A stretch of DNA of 32,288 bases from Fidelibacterota bacterium. GTDB taxonomy: Bacteria; Fidelibacterota; Marinisomatia; SCGC-AAA003-L08; JACNLC01. How positions within the stretch are numbered: the first letter of the stretch is position 1; each line of letters opens with the position of its first letter. Of this stretch, positions 1 through 10,933 are shown piece after piece. The stretch is from contig JAJRUW010000066.1 of assembly GCA_024277615.1 (NCBI GenBank), forward strand, positions 1 through 32,288, read 5' to 3'. Under the pieces are notes generated by a model. The model was given only the letters and a program-made list of their open reading frames with translations, was not told where the DNA came from and made no database searches. Position numbers and translations under genes: made by a program.

Positions 1-291
1 AAATGCCGTTCCGTCACAGTCACCATTACAGTCCATGGCACCGTTGAAATCAGCCGGAAGTACACAGTCGCCGCAGTCATCTATGCTTGAATCGCCAAAA
101 CAAACACCGGCACAGTCCTGATCGCTGTTGGCTGTATGCCCGGTCAAACCTTCGGAACAAACATCACAATCGTCCACAAATGCCGTTCCGTCACAGTCAC
201 CATTACAGTCCATGGCACCGTTGAAATCAGCCGGAAGTACACAGTCGCCGCAGTCATCTATGCTTGAATCGCCAAAACAAACACCGGCACA
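1..291. repeat. Tandem 177-bp coding repeat with 114-bp identical blocks
   Basis: Bases 1-114 and 178-291 are identical, giving a 177-bp (59-codon) period inside the Cys-rich repeat gene. The first copy touches the window edge, so the array probably continues to the left. More diverged units of the same protein repeat lie at about 292-680. Perfect DNA identity, including silent positions, points to recent duplication or gene conversion. Confidence 0.9.
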
Positions 292-1380
292 ATCGGCATC
301 CGGTCCCGTAATGAATCCGGAGCCATCGTCGGTATTAGATCCATAGCAAACACCGCAGACATCTTGAGCACCATTATAGGTCATGCCTGTATTTCCTTCG
401 GTACAATCTTCGCAGTCATCCACTATTGCGCCACCGAAGCAATCGCCGTTACAGTCTATTCCATAATTGAATACGAGACCGGTAGTTCCTTCGACACAAG
501 AACCACAGTCATCTGTAATTGCAGTCCCAAAGCAAACCCCAGCACAATCCATATCTGCGTTGCCGCCGTCACAGACGCCACAATCGTCCATGGCGTTATT
601 AAATGTCAGTCCAGTGTCACCTTCAACACAATCACCACAGTCATCGATGACAGCTGACCCGTTGAGAACTCCGTCACAATCTATGAAGGAAATAGGAATA
701 TATTGCACATCGGTAATATTCGGTCCGACTTCCGGGAAGAAGTCAGCCGTTACCATCATGTCCCCTGCAGCAGGGTTATGGAACAAAGAAGCAAGATTTA
801 CAAGGGAAGTATATCCCTGTGTTGTCGCACCCGGGTCTCCACCCGCAGCATAGGCAACATCAACCTGCACACCAACAATTGTCCTGACGACATCCCGGTT
901 ACGAGCAACGAGTCCGGCCGGCTGCATTCCGATGAAATATGTAGGATTGTTGGACTTAATAATCACGATGTCACAGTTGATATAGTCATTAGGGTCTCCC
1001 GGAGGTGGAAAACTTGATAATCTTACAACGACTTCCAATTCTGTATCCATTGTTGCGTTACAGGTGTAACCCGGTCCCCAACCACCTGCACCCTGAGCAT
1101 ATGCCTCGTCACAGCCGCCGTCAGTGAAGACGGACGAACCAGTACCCACTACATCGTTCACTGCAAGTCCCGTAAAATCAAAATAACCACCTTCAGTCGT
1201 CACCCTGAATAAATCCGTATCAAATTCACCAAAGTCCTGCTGAACGGTAATGCCCAGGTCGGAAACAGCAAATTCGAGATTAGGGTCAGGATTCAGGTCA
1301 TAGCTGATGACAGGAGTATATTCCTGTGCTAGGGTCACAGCCATGAGCAATGAGATGGTTAAAAAGACGCGTTTAAACAT
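1..1380 (-). CDS. Secreted Asp/Cys-rich repeat protein, 3' end outside window
   Basis: An open frame of 460 codons runs from an ATG at 1380 to the left edge with no stop, so the C-terminus is missing. The start is supported by an AAGGAG ribosome site a few bases upstream. Residues 1-19 form a signal peptide (MFKRVFLTISLLMAVTLAQE, likely cut after LA). Residues 20-232 are a globular region I do not recognise, with few cysteines. From about residue 233 onward the protein is made of short acidic cysteine repeats of the form DDCGxC ... DCxGxCFG, resembling calcium-binding thrombospondin type-3-like repeats. Such repeats are common in surface proteins of Marinimicrobia and other FCB bacteria, often with a C-terminal secretion signal; that end is not visible here. 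The last two 59-residue units are identical over 114 bp. It is probably exported and may be surface-bound; the function is unknown. Confidence 0.85.
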   Translation of the reverse strand, partial: MFKRVFLTISLLMAVTLAQEYTPVISYDLNPDPNLEFAVSDLGITVQQDFGEFDTDLFRVTTEGGYFDFTGLAVNDVVGTGSSVFTDGGCDEAYAQGAGGWGPGYTCNATMDTELEVVVRLSSFPPPGDPNDYINCDIVIIKSNNPTYFIGMQPAGLVARNRDVVRTIVGVQVDVAYAAGGDPGATTQGYTSLVNLASLFHNPAAGDMMVTADFFPEVGPNITDVQYIPISFIDCDGVLNGSAVIDDCGDCVEGDTGLTFNNAMDDCGVCDGGNADMDCAGVCFGTAITDDCGSCVEGTTGLVFNYGIDCNGDCFGGAIVDDCEDCTEGNTGMTYNGAQDVCGVCYGSNTDDGSGFITGPDADCAGVCFGDSSIDDCGDCVLPADFNGAMDCNGDCDGTAFVDDCDVCSEGLTGHTANSDQDCAGVCFGDSSIDDCGDCVLPADFNGAMDCNGDCDGTAF

Positions 1381-1663
1381 GTGCTTCTCCTTTTTCTTTA
1401 CTTTATTTATATTGTTAAAAATTGCTCAAAATTGAACTTTTATAAATGTCTATTCAGGTATTTCGGATAAATTTTTTCTCTCCATGAATATATAAATACC
1501 CATACAGCTTGGGAAAGTTATAACTTCTTATCGAGTTTTTCAAACTAAAAAGAATAAATCCATTACATTTTTAGGAATCTAATCTGAAAATATCGCTGTA
1601 AAATCACCGATTATCAGAAGTCATCAACTTTCAAAACTGAAATTTTTACCGAATCCTTCCCCC

Positions 1664-3929
<2,266 letters not shown>

Positions 3930-3933
<4 letters not shown>

Positions 3934-4472
3934 TGATTTTCCAGAATTGTAATATGGTCATTTGTATAAATGCAAATTTTAGCCGTTATCTTCAGGGAGT
4001 CCCTGACAATTTTGACGGGATCCCTGGCCCCTGATTTTATGAAGGCGGAGGCGGCGGCAAGCGCATAACCGGACCCGCTTCCGATACTGACAATTTGATT
4101 ATCCGGTTCAATGACATCACCGGAACCTGACAGAATAAAGGCGTTTTTTGAATCCATGATGGCCAGCAGGGCATCCAGCTCACGAAGAATCTTATCCGTG
4201 CGCCAGTCTTTGGCCAGATCGACAACTGCTTTTTTCAGATTGCCGTGCATTTCATCAAGTTTAGTCTCAAACTTCTCAAAAAGGGCCATGGCATCTGCTG
4301 CCGCTCCGGCAAAACCGGCCAGAATTCGCCCCTGGGCATAGCTGCGAACCTTTATGGCTTTCGACTTCATCTGTATATCACCAAAAGTGATCTGCCCGTC
4401 ACCTCCAAGTGCCACTCTGGAACCGATCCTGACTCCCAGAATTGTGGTTGATCGGATATTTCCGTCAGACAT
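3930..4472 (-). CDS. hslV: HslV, threonine protease subunit
   Basis: Proteasome-beta-like peptidase that forms the core of HslVU. 180 residues. The family's catalytic Thr-Thr-Ile lies at residues 9-11, after an eight-residue leader (MSDGNIRS). No start codon lies closer to the threonine, so the leader is translated and must be removed, most likely by self-cleavage, to free Thr9. Short propeptides occur in some HslV proteins, whereas E. coli HslV starts MTT. Other family marks are GDGQITFG, AGFAGAAADA, LAKDWRTDK and IGSGSGYALAAA. The ATG (4472-4470) shares one base with the stop of the extended rpoN frame (TAATG), and the 3' end overlaps hslU. Confidence 0.96.
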
Positions 4473-4513
4473 TAAATTTCCTTTCTCAGTCGGGCAACCG
4501 ATAATTTCAGCTG
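4472..4513 (-). other. Leftover in-frame C-terminal tail of rpoN
   Basis: Thirteen codons after the rpoN stop read QLKLSVARLRKEI and then TAA (4474-4472). This matches the usual end of sigma-54 proteins (…VARLRKE-), and the second stop overlaps the hslV start by one base, in keeping with the tight overlaps elsewhere in this chain. It is therefore coding sequence cut off by the TAA at 4516-4514, not a true spacer. Confidence 0.85.
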
Positions 4514-5881
4514 TTACCGGTATTTGGATACGGTCCTCCGGGCTACCTGGTAGCCCTCTTCGTTTAGCATAGCTGTGAGTTGTTCATCACCGATCGGATC
4601 CTGTTTATCCTCATTATCGATAATTTCCTTTATTCTGTTTTTCACGATCGTATTCGATACCTTTTCACCGCTGTCCGTGAGAATCCCTTCGGAAAAAAAA
4701 CTTTTCAGCTCATAGATCCCAAACGGAAGCTGTACATATTTGCCGTTTGTTACCCTGCTGATCGTGGAGATATCCATTTTGACCACTTCAGCGATGTCTT
4801 TCAGCACCATGGGTTTTAAATCACGGCGGTCCGTATCATCGAAAAAAACATCCTGTTTCTCAATAATTGCCTGCATGACACTCATCATTGTGTGCTGCCG
4901 TTGACGGATGGCATCCAGAAACCATTTCCCGGATTCGAGTTTCTTGTTCACAAACTGCCGAACCTCGGCATTGGATTTATGATCCTTCAGCATCTCAATA
5001 TAACGTTTGCTGATCCTCAGTGAAGGCAGCGTAGTATCGTTGATATGGATTTGCCACTCGTCATCAAGTTTATCCATGATGATATCCGGAATGATATAAT
5101 CTTTGTCCGATTCTTCAATACTGGAACCGGGCCGGGGATTCAACTGGGAAATCACCTCCATCGCTTCCTGAAGATCTTCCCGCGTACAGCCCAGATTCTG
5201 GATTATCTTGGAATAGCGATGATTCGCAAAATCGTCAAAATAGTCCCTGATAATCTGTGTTGGCAGATCGTTTTTCCGGTTTGCTTCCAGTTGCGCAAGA
5301 AGACATTCCTGCAGGTTGCGGGCTCCCATTCCGGGAGGGTCAAGTTGCTGGATCTTTTTCAGGACTGCCAGAATTTCACTTTCCTCGACCTGAAACCGGT
5401 CTGCGATCAACAGCAAGTCGGCCGTCATGTAACCGTCATCATCTATGTTGCCTATGAGTTGTTCGGCGATTTCGAGTTCCATATCCGTCGGGTTTAGGTC
5501 ATTAAATTGTTCCAGCAGGTTTTCAGAAGCCGTTTTCTTCGAGACGAGCAGCGGCGTATAATGTTCTTCCTGTTTTTCCCGGGGCTGTCTGTATTCATAC
5601 TCATCAGGGTCCCCTAAAAGTTCTTCCCAGTTGAAATCCGTCTCTTCTTTTTTTTCATCACAGACATCGGCAGCGACATCGTTTGACTCCGCTTCATTTT
5701 CTTCGGCATCGGAACTTACTTCGGGTTCAAGATCGGCTAATTCAAGGACGGGATTCTCTTCGAGTTCCTGGAGAATTCTCTGTTCCAGGATTGCAACATT
5801 CAACTGCAGAATACTTGCCTGTAAAACCTGTTGAGGGGTCAGCTGTTGTCTGAGTTCCAGCTTCTGTTCAATTTTTACCAT
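4514..5881 (-). CDS. rpoN: RNA polymerase sigma-54 factor with an early stop after the RpoN box
   Basis: Sigma-54 directs RNA polymerase to -24/-12 promoters and needs enhancer-binding ATPases. Region I is Gln/Leu rich (about 1-50) and meets activators. An acidic linker follows (50-90), then the core-binding domain (about 110-290), a helix-turn-helix (around LKDIAEVVKMDISTISR) and the RpoN box ARRTVSKYR at the very end (447-455). The family normally has a Glu next and then about 12 more residues. Here codon 456 is TAA (4516-4514), but the same frame continues as QLKLSVARLRKEI to a second TAA that overlaps the hslV ATG. One G-to-T change of GAA would explain it. The DNA-reading box itself is complete, so the protein may still work. 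Its ATG overlaps the lptB stop (TGATG). Confidence 0.93.
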   Translation of the reverse strand: MVKIEQKLELRQQLTPQQVLQASILQLNVAILEQRILQELEENPVLELADLEPEVSSDAEENEAESNDVAADVCDEKKEETDFNWEELLGDPDEYEYRQPREKQEEHYTPLLVSKKTASENLLEQFNDLNPTDMELEIAEQLIGNIDDDGYMTADLLLIADRFQVEESEILAVLKKIQQLDPPGMGARNLQECLLAQLEANRKNDLPTQIIRDYFDDFANHRYSKIIQNLGCTREDLQEAMEVISQLNPRPGSSIEESDKDYIIPDIIMDKLDDEWQIHINDTTLPSLRISKRYIEMLKDHKSNAEVRQFVNKKLESGKWFLDAIRQRQHTMMSVMQAIIEKQDVFFDDTDRRDLKPMVLKDIAEVVKMDISTISRVTNGKYVQLPFGIYELKSFFSEGILTDSGEKVSNTIVKNRIKEIIDNEDKQDPIGDEQLTAMLNEEGYQVARRTVSKYR

Positions 5882-6624
5882 CAGTTATCAAAATCCATTT
5901 TGAATTTACTTCCAAGATAGAGTCTTCTTGCGTCTTCATCCGTAGTGAGTTCCTTGGGCGTTCCCGATTTCAGAATTTCTCCTTCATACAGCAGATATGA
6001 CCGATCGGTGATTGTCAATGTCTCCCGGACATTGTGATCGGTGATCAGAATCCCTATGCCTTTTTCCTTTAATTTTTTTACAGTTTTTTGGATGTCCTCA
6101 ACTGCAAGCGGGTCCACGCCTGCAAAAGGTTCATCCAGCATCATAAAATCCGGCTCCATAACCAGGGAACGCGCAATCTCAGTTCTTCGCCGCTCACCGC
6201 CCGATAAAGTATATGCTTTACTGTGACGTATATGAGCAATTGAAAGTTCATCCAGCAGTTCTTCAAGACGTACTTTTTGCTCCTTGCGGGTAAGCCTGGT
6301 CATCTGAAGCACCAGCTGTAAATTTTTTTCCACCGACAATTTGGTAAATACAGACGGCTCCTGCGCCAGATAACCGACACCGTTTCGCGCCCGCTTGTAC
6401 ATGGGCATTTTCGTTATCTCACGCTCATCCAGGAAGATCTTCCCGGAGGTTGGCCTGATCATTCCCGTAATCATGTAAAATGAAGTTGTCTTACCTGCCC
6501 CGTTGGGACCCAGCAGCCCGACAACTTCACCGCGTTCCACGATCATGGAAATATCGTTGACAACATTTCTCCTGCCGTAGGTTTTCACCAGATTTTCAGC
6601 CCGTAATTTATGATAGCCGGCCAT
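5881..6624 (-). CDS. lptB: LPS export ABC transporter ATP-binding protein LptB
   Basis: Cytoplasmic ATPase that powers LptFG, pulling LPS from the inner membrane toward the Lpt bridge. 247 residues, normal for LptB. Walker A is GPNGAGKT (39-46), the Q-loop is around YLAQEP, the signature is LSGGE (139-143), Walker B is FMMLDE (159-164) and the H-loop is TDHNVRE (His196). The LSGGERRR and FAGVDPLAV stretches are typical of LptB. It starts two bases after lptC and overlaps rpoN by one base; the lptB-rpoN pairing is common in Gram-negative bacteria. lptF and lptG are not in the window. Confidence 0.96.
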   Translation of the reverse strand: MAGYHKLRAENLVKTYGRRNVVNDISMIVERGEVVGLLGPNGAGKTTSFYMITGMIRPTSGKIFLDEREITKMPMYKRARNGVGYLAQEPSVFTKLSVEKNLQLVLQMTRLTRKEQKVRLEELLDELSIAHIRHSKAYTLSGGERRRTEIARSLVMEPDFMMLDEPFAGVDPLAVEDIQKTVKKLKEKGIGILITDHNVRETLTITDRSYLLYEGEILKSGTPKELTTDEDARRLYLGSKFKMDFDN

Positions 6625-6626
6625 AA

Positions 6627-7145
6627 CTATTTCAACCAGCGATTTGTTACACCGGTAGGTTTATCAATACGCCAGTTGGTAAGATCCATATCGGATTCAA
6701 AACCAACACCATAGATAGTGTCCTGTAAACTGGTTGTGAACATTACAGAATCCTTTGAGGTTACGACCCGGTAACGATTATCCCAGACTATGCGCGAGGT
6801 GGTCAGGGTCAATCCGCTGTCCGACTCAACAATGACATGCCCATAAGATTCAAAATTATTATTACTCTCATTGATTGCAGTTGTATCTGAAAACAGCACA
6901 CTCACATGCTCACCGCTTTCGTTAAAAAAATCCGTCATCACATGACCGGAAAGGATTGCATTTTCATTATTATTCTTCGTTAACTTCTCAGCCGTACTGG
7001 TGATGACGACCTGCTCTCCCCGGCTGATAATGATCCTGGGAGACCAAATTTCATGATCTTTAAAGAGATTTGTGGATTTCCCCGACAAACTGTTCAGATC
7101 ATGGGGACTGCATGCCAGCAATACCAGTAAAAGTAAATATCTCAT
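6627..7145 (-). CDS. lptC: LptC-like LPS export lipoprotein
   Basis: A 172-residue protein with a very short hydrophobic N-terminus ending in a lipobox-like LLACS (Cys12), so it may be a lipoprotein rather than membrane-anchored like E. coli LptC. The rest is beta-rich with repeated strand patterns (ENAILSGHV, NFESYGHVIV, SRIVWDNRYRVVTS), as in the OstA/LptC fold that carries LPS across the periplasm. Identity rests on this pattern and on its place between kdsC and lptB. lptA, often found between lptC and lptB, is absent here; the protein could be an LptA/LptC-type relative. It overlaps kdsC by four bases (ATGA). Confidence 0.8.
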   Translation of the reverse strand: MRYLLLLVLLACSPHDLNSLSGKSTNLFKDHEIWSPRIIISRGEQVVITSTAEKLTKNNNENAILSGHVMTDFFNESGEHVSVLFSDTTAINESNNNFESYGHVIVESDSGLTLTTSRIVWDNRYRVVTSKDSVMFTTSLQDTIYGVGFESDMDLTNWRIDKPTGVTNRWLK

Positions 7146-7687
7146 CCCCGGTAAACTTCCGAGCGCATTTGTTTCAGAGTTGCCGTCAATCTGTCCTGTC
7201 CTGCCAGGATTATTTCCACAACGGCCTGCAACACGCCCTCACCACCACGGAGATCAGTAAGTTGATCGACTACTTCCGCCACCAGCGAATGGCAGTCTGC
7301 CGGTGCAAAAGCACAGCCGCAGTCTTCCAGCACCGGTATATCCACGAGACCATCCCCGATATAGGCGGCCTGTTTGGGATCCGTCTTGTATTGTGCGCAG
7401 ATCTCGTGAAAAGCATTCAGTTTATCCAGACGACCCTGTAAACAATAGCGTATGTCCATTTCCCGGGCTCTGATCGTCGTCGTTTCGGAATGCCTGGCCG
7501 ATAAGAAGGCGACGGGTATTCCCGCAATCCGGGCCAGCGCAACCCCGGCACCGTCTTTCACCGTAAACTTTTTCGATTCCACCCCGTCACTATGGATTTC
7601 AATACTGCCATCCGTGAGGACCCCGTCCACATCCGAGACCAGCAACCTGATATTCCGCAGCTTTGCTCTGATATCAGGATTTTTCAT
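7142..7687 (-). CDS. kdsC: 3-deoxy-D-manno-octulosonate 8-phosphate phosphatase
   Basis: HAD-family phosphatase that releases Kdo from Kdo-8-phosphate, the LPS core sugar precursor. 181 residues, no cap domain, as usual for KdsC. Catalytic DVDGVLTDG supplies Asp19 and Asp21, FLSARHS is motif II, and YIGDGLVDIPVL is motif III/IV (GDG where GDD is more common). The start lies inside pyrG (14-bp overlap) and the end overlaps lptC by four bases. kdsA, kdsB and kdsD are not in this window. Confidence 0.93.
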   Translation of the reverse strand: MKNPDIRAKLRNIRLLVSDVDGVLTDGSIEIHSDGVESKKFTVKDGAGVALARIAGIPVAFLSARHSETTTIRAREMDIRYCLQGRLDKLNAFHEICAQYKTDPKQAAYIGDGLVDIPVLEDCGCAFAPADCHSLVAEVVDQLTDLRGGEGVLQAVVEIILAGQDRLTATLKQMRSEVYRG

Positions 7688-9317
7688 AACTATATTCTGC
7701 TGCTGCGGCTATGAATTCACGAAATAAGGGGTGGGCTTTTACAATCCTGCTCCTTAGCTCAGGGTGATATTGCACACCTACAAACCAGGGATGATTCGGG
7801 AGTTCGATGATTTCAACGAGATCGAGGGTTGTATTCCTGCCGGCGAGGATCAGACCATGTTCTTCAAAAACGGGAATATAGTTATTATTGAGTTCGAAGC
7901 GGTGACGATGTCTTTCACGGATGATTTTTTCACCATAGGCCCGGGCGACCTTTGTACCGGATTTAATCTCGCAGGGATAGGCACCCAGCCGCATGGTAGC
8001 GCCTTTGTCGCGCACTTTTTTCTGACTGTCCATCAAATCAACAACAGGGTTCGGACAATCCTTATCGAATTCTGCACTTCCTGCATCTTTCAAATGGCAG
8101 ACGTTGCGCGCAAAATCAATCAGGGCACACTGCATCCCCAGGCATATTCCCAGGAAGGGTATTTTTAATTCCCTGGCGTACTTTGATGCCTGGATCTTGC
8201 CTTCAATTCCTCTGGTTCCGAATCCGCCCGGGATTAGAATACCATCAACTCCGTCGAATTCATCTGTGACCTCGCCCCGGGTTTCCAGCTCTTCCGTATC
8301 TATCCAGGTTACCGAAACACGGGCATTATTTTCGACACCGGCGTGAATAAAAGCTTCAAGAATACTCTTATAGGCGTCGTGCAGGCTGTTATATTTTCCG
8401 CAAATTGCAATATTGACCTGTCTTTTCGGATTTTTATAGATTTGAATGAATTTTTCGAGGTATTCAATATTGTTATGAGATTGTAATTCCCCCGTGAAAT
8501 TCAACCGCCGGGCTACCTGAGTGTCGAATCCCTGTCCGTGGAGTACCAGCGGGATTTCATAGATGGTGTCAACATCCGGGGATTCGAACACCATTCCGTC
8601 CAGAACATTGCAGAAAAGACCTATTTTTCGTTTGAGTTTATCATCCAGATGGTGGGTCCATTCGGTGCGGCAAACAATCATATCCGGTTGCAGACCGATT
8701 TCCCGCAGGAGCATAACGCTGTGCTGTGTGGGTTTAGTCTTCATCTCGCCGGCTGCCCGCAGATAGGGCAGCAGCGTCGTATGGATGATGAGAGAGTTAT
8801 CACGTCCGTAATTCAGACAAAACTGACGAATCGCTTCGAGAAAGGGCCGGCCTTCAATATCGCCCACAGTCCCTCCGACCTCGGTAATAACCACATCATA
8901 ATCGCCCTCACGATTTACACCTTCAATGCGGCGGATGATCTCATCGGTAATGTGCGGGATCACCTGGATTGTCTCGCCCAGATAATCGCCGTGTCTTTCC
9001 CGCACCAGCACATCCCAGTAAACCCGGCCCGCAGAAGTTGTATTATCGGATCGCAAATTAACATCGATAAACCGCTCGTAATGACCGAGGTCGAGATCCG
9101 TTTCCGAACCATCATCGAGAATAAAGACCTCCCCGTGCTGATAGGGATTCATCGTACCGGGATCCACATTCAGATAGGGATCGAGTTTCTGTATCGTAAC
9201 CCTCAGTCCCCGGGACTTCAGCAGATAACCCAGAGAAGCGGAGACGATACCCTTTCCCAGTCCGGAAAGAACCCCCCCCAGTACAAATACCCATTTGACG
9301 GGATTTTTATCAGACAT
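7674..9317 (-). CDS. pyrG: CTP synthase
   Basis: Converts UTP, ATP and glutamine to CTP. 547 residues, full length. The synthetase domain begins KWVFVLGGVLSGLGKG (residues 8-23) with QKLDPYLNVDPGTMNP nearby. The C-terminal class I glutaminase domain has the nucleophile in GICLGMQ (Cys392) and the His-Glu pair in QYHPEL. It is the first gene of the minus-strand chain. CTP is needed by KdsB for CMP-Kdo, which fits the kdsC-lpt neighbours. A GGA-containing ribosome site (AAAGGAC) lies upstream of the ATG. Confidence 0.97.
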   Translation of the reverse strand: MSDKNPVKWVFVLGGVLSGLGKGIVSASLGYLLKSRGLRVTIQKLDPYLNVDPGTMNPYQHGEVFILDDGSETDLDLGHYERFIDVNLRSDNTTSAGRVYWDVLVRERHGDYLGETIQVIPHITDEIIRRIEGVNREGDYDVVITEVGGTVGDIEGRPFLEAIRQFCLNYGRDNSLIIHTTLLPYLRAAGEMKTKPTQHSVMLLREIGLQPDMIVCRTEWTHHLDDKLKRKIGLFCNVLDGMVFESPDVDTIYEIPLVLHGQGFDTQVARRLNFTGELQSHNNIEYLEKFIQIYKNPKRQVNIAICGKYNSLHDAYKSILEAFIHAGVENNARVSVTWIDTEELETRGEVTDEFDGVDGILIPGGFGTRGIEGKIQASKYARELKIPFLGICLGMQCALIDFARNVCHLKDAGSAEFDKDCPNPVVDLMDSQKKVRDKGATMRLGAYPCEIKSGTKVARAYGEKIIRERHRHRFELNNNYIPVFEEHGLILAGRNTTLDLVEIIELPNHPWFVGVQYHPELRSRIVKAHPLFREFIAAAAEYSYEKS

Positions 9318-9659
9318 TATTGATGTCCTTTGTTTGTGAGAATAGTCAATATTTGTGAATTTATTTACTGCACTTCGAGCAAAGTTCCCGACCGGGTGAT
9401 GAGGTTGTTACGCTTCAAATAAGTAATAACCGATCGAATACCCTGAAATTTCCGGGATGAAAATTAAGAACATTGAAATTAATTATTGGTGTGATTTTTG
9501 TAATCATTTCAAAATCATCCAAAATCGATCTGGTATTCTACACAAATGTAATCAGGCATACAGAATATTTTTATCAAAGCCTTTGGGACAATTTGCTTAA
9601 TTTTGCAGGGATTAAATTCACACTAACTCATCCTGATCACGTTTGAGAAAAACATAAAA
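9318..9659. other. Divergent intergenic region between pyrG and iscS
   Basis: 342 bp, AT-rich, lying between the 5' ends of pyrG (minus) and iscS (plus), so it should hold promoters for both. I see no convincing sigma-70 or sigma-54 elements, no riboswitch and no ORF of note. Confidence 0.6.
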
Positions 9660-10820
9660 TTGCAATCAAAAATATATCTTGATAATCAGGCGACCACGCC
9701 CGTTGACCCGAGGGTAATGCAGGCAATGCTGCCTTATTTTACGAAGCATTACGGGAATCCCGCCAGCCGAAACCATTATTTCGGCTGGGTCGCCGACGAA
9801 GCTGTAGAAATCGCCCGGGAACAAATCTCCGCCCTGATCCATGCTTCGGAAAAAGAAATCTATTTTACCAGCGGAGCTACAGAATCCAACAATCTGGCAC
9901 TCAGGGGAGTTACAGAGATGTACCGCAACCAGGGGAACCATATCGTGACAGTGGTCTCGGAACACAAAGCCGTACTGGATACATGCGTCGATCTGGAGCA
10001 GCATGGTTGTGAAGTGACATATTTATCTGTGGACCGCACCGGACTGGTGGATCCGGAAAAAGTACGCAGGGCCATAACGGATAAAACAATTCTGGTTTCC
10101 ATCATGCACGTCAACAACGAGATCGGTGTGATCCAGCCCATAGCTGAAATCGGTGCAATCTGCCACGAGCAGGAGGTCTTGTTCCATGTGGATGCCGCTC
10201 AGTCTGCAGGGAAGCTTCCGATTGATGTACAGAAAATGCAAATTGATCTGCTCTCAGTCTCGGCACATAAGCTGTACGGCCCCAAGGGTATCGGTGCCCT
10301 GTACATCAGGCGTAAACAACCCCGGGTTCAGATCAAGCCACAGATCACCGGAGGCGGTCATCAAAAAGGTATCCGTTCGGGAACCCTCCCGGTGCCGCTC
10401 ATTGCAGGCCTGGGAGAAGCCTGTAAAATTGCCGCCGCGGAGATGGAAACCGAGGCAGGGAGAATCCTGGCACTGCGGAATAAATTGCACGCCGGCCTCT
10501 CCGCAGAAATCCCCAACCTCGTGCTTAACGGCCACCCCTGTAAGAGACTGCCGGGAAATTTGAATCTGAGTTTTGCCGGAGCAGAGGGAGAATCACTGAT
10601 TATGGGCATGCCGGATATCGCCGTCTCCACAGGATCCGCCTGTACATCTTCTGTCATTGCCCCTTCCTACGTGCTGAAAGCCCTGGGGCGCACCGATGAT
10701 CAGGCTTATTCGGCAATACGGTTTGGCATCGGCAGGTTTAATACGGATGAAGAAATTGATATCACTATCGCTACAGTAGTAAAAACCGTACACCGGCTTC
10801 AAAAACTAAAGCGAAAATAA
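9660..10820 (+). CDS. iscS: Cysteine desulfurase, IscS type
   Basis: PLP enzyme that takes sulfur from cysteine for Fe-S clusters and thiolation. 386 residues. The start YLDNQATTPVDPRV is close to IscS/NFS1. The PLP lysine is Lys204 in SAHKLYGPKG, and the sulfur-carrying cysteine is Cys328 in the long mobile loop STGSACTSS, as in group I (IscS/NifS) rather than SufS. The ending IRFGIGRFNTDEEID is also IscS-like. The start is TTG: no ATG or GTG fits and an upstream in-frame stop is close; the ribosome site is weak. No iscU, iscR or nif genes are adjacent, so NifS remains a possible name. Confidence 0.9.
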   Translation: MQSKIYLDNQATTPVDPRVMQAMLPYFTKHYGNPASRNHYFGWVADEAVEIAREQISALIHASEKEIYFTSGATESNNLALRGVTEMYRNQGNHIVTVVSEHKAVLDTCVDLEQHGCEVTYLSVDRTGLVDPEKVRRAITDKTILVSIMHVNNEIGVIQPIAEIGAICHEQEVLFHVDAAQSAGKLPIDVQKMQIDLLSVSAHKLYGPKGIGALYIRRKQPRVQIKPQITGGGHQKGIRSGTLPVPLIAGLGEACKIAAAEMETEAGRILALRNKLHAGLSAEIPNLVLNGHPCKRLPGNLNLSFAGAEGESLIMGMPDIAVSTGSACTSSVIAPSYVLKALGRTDDQAYSAIRFGIGRFNTDEEIDITIATVVKTVHRLQKLKRK

Positions 10821-10933
10821 TCCTGCACCGGACGCAGTAATGAGAGATCGCACGACAGACCTGCACAGATGATAATATCGGTTCGTATCAGTGTATTTTC
10901 AGAGTAAAAAGGCAGCTCTAAGATCTGAACCGG

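Noticed and set aside
1-680. CRISPR-like repeat array
   Set aside because: The repeats are in-frame codons of a Cys-rich protein, with a long period and no unique spacers.
9583-9596. Possible sigma-54 promoter (TGGGAC … TTTGC) before iscS
   Set aside because: The spacing between the GG and GC elements is eight bases, not ten, and the -24 box is off consensus.
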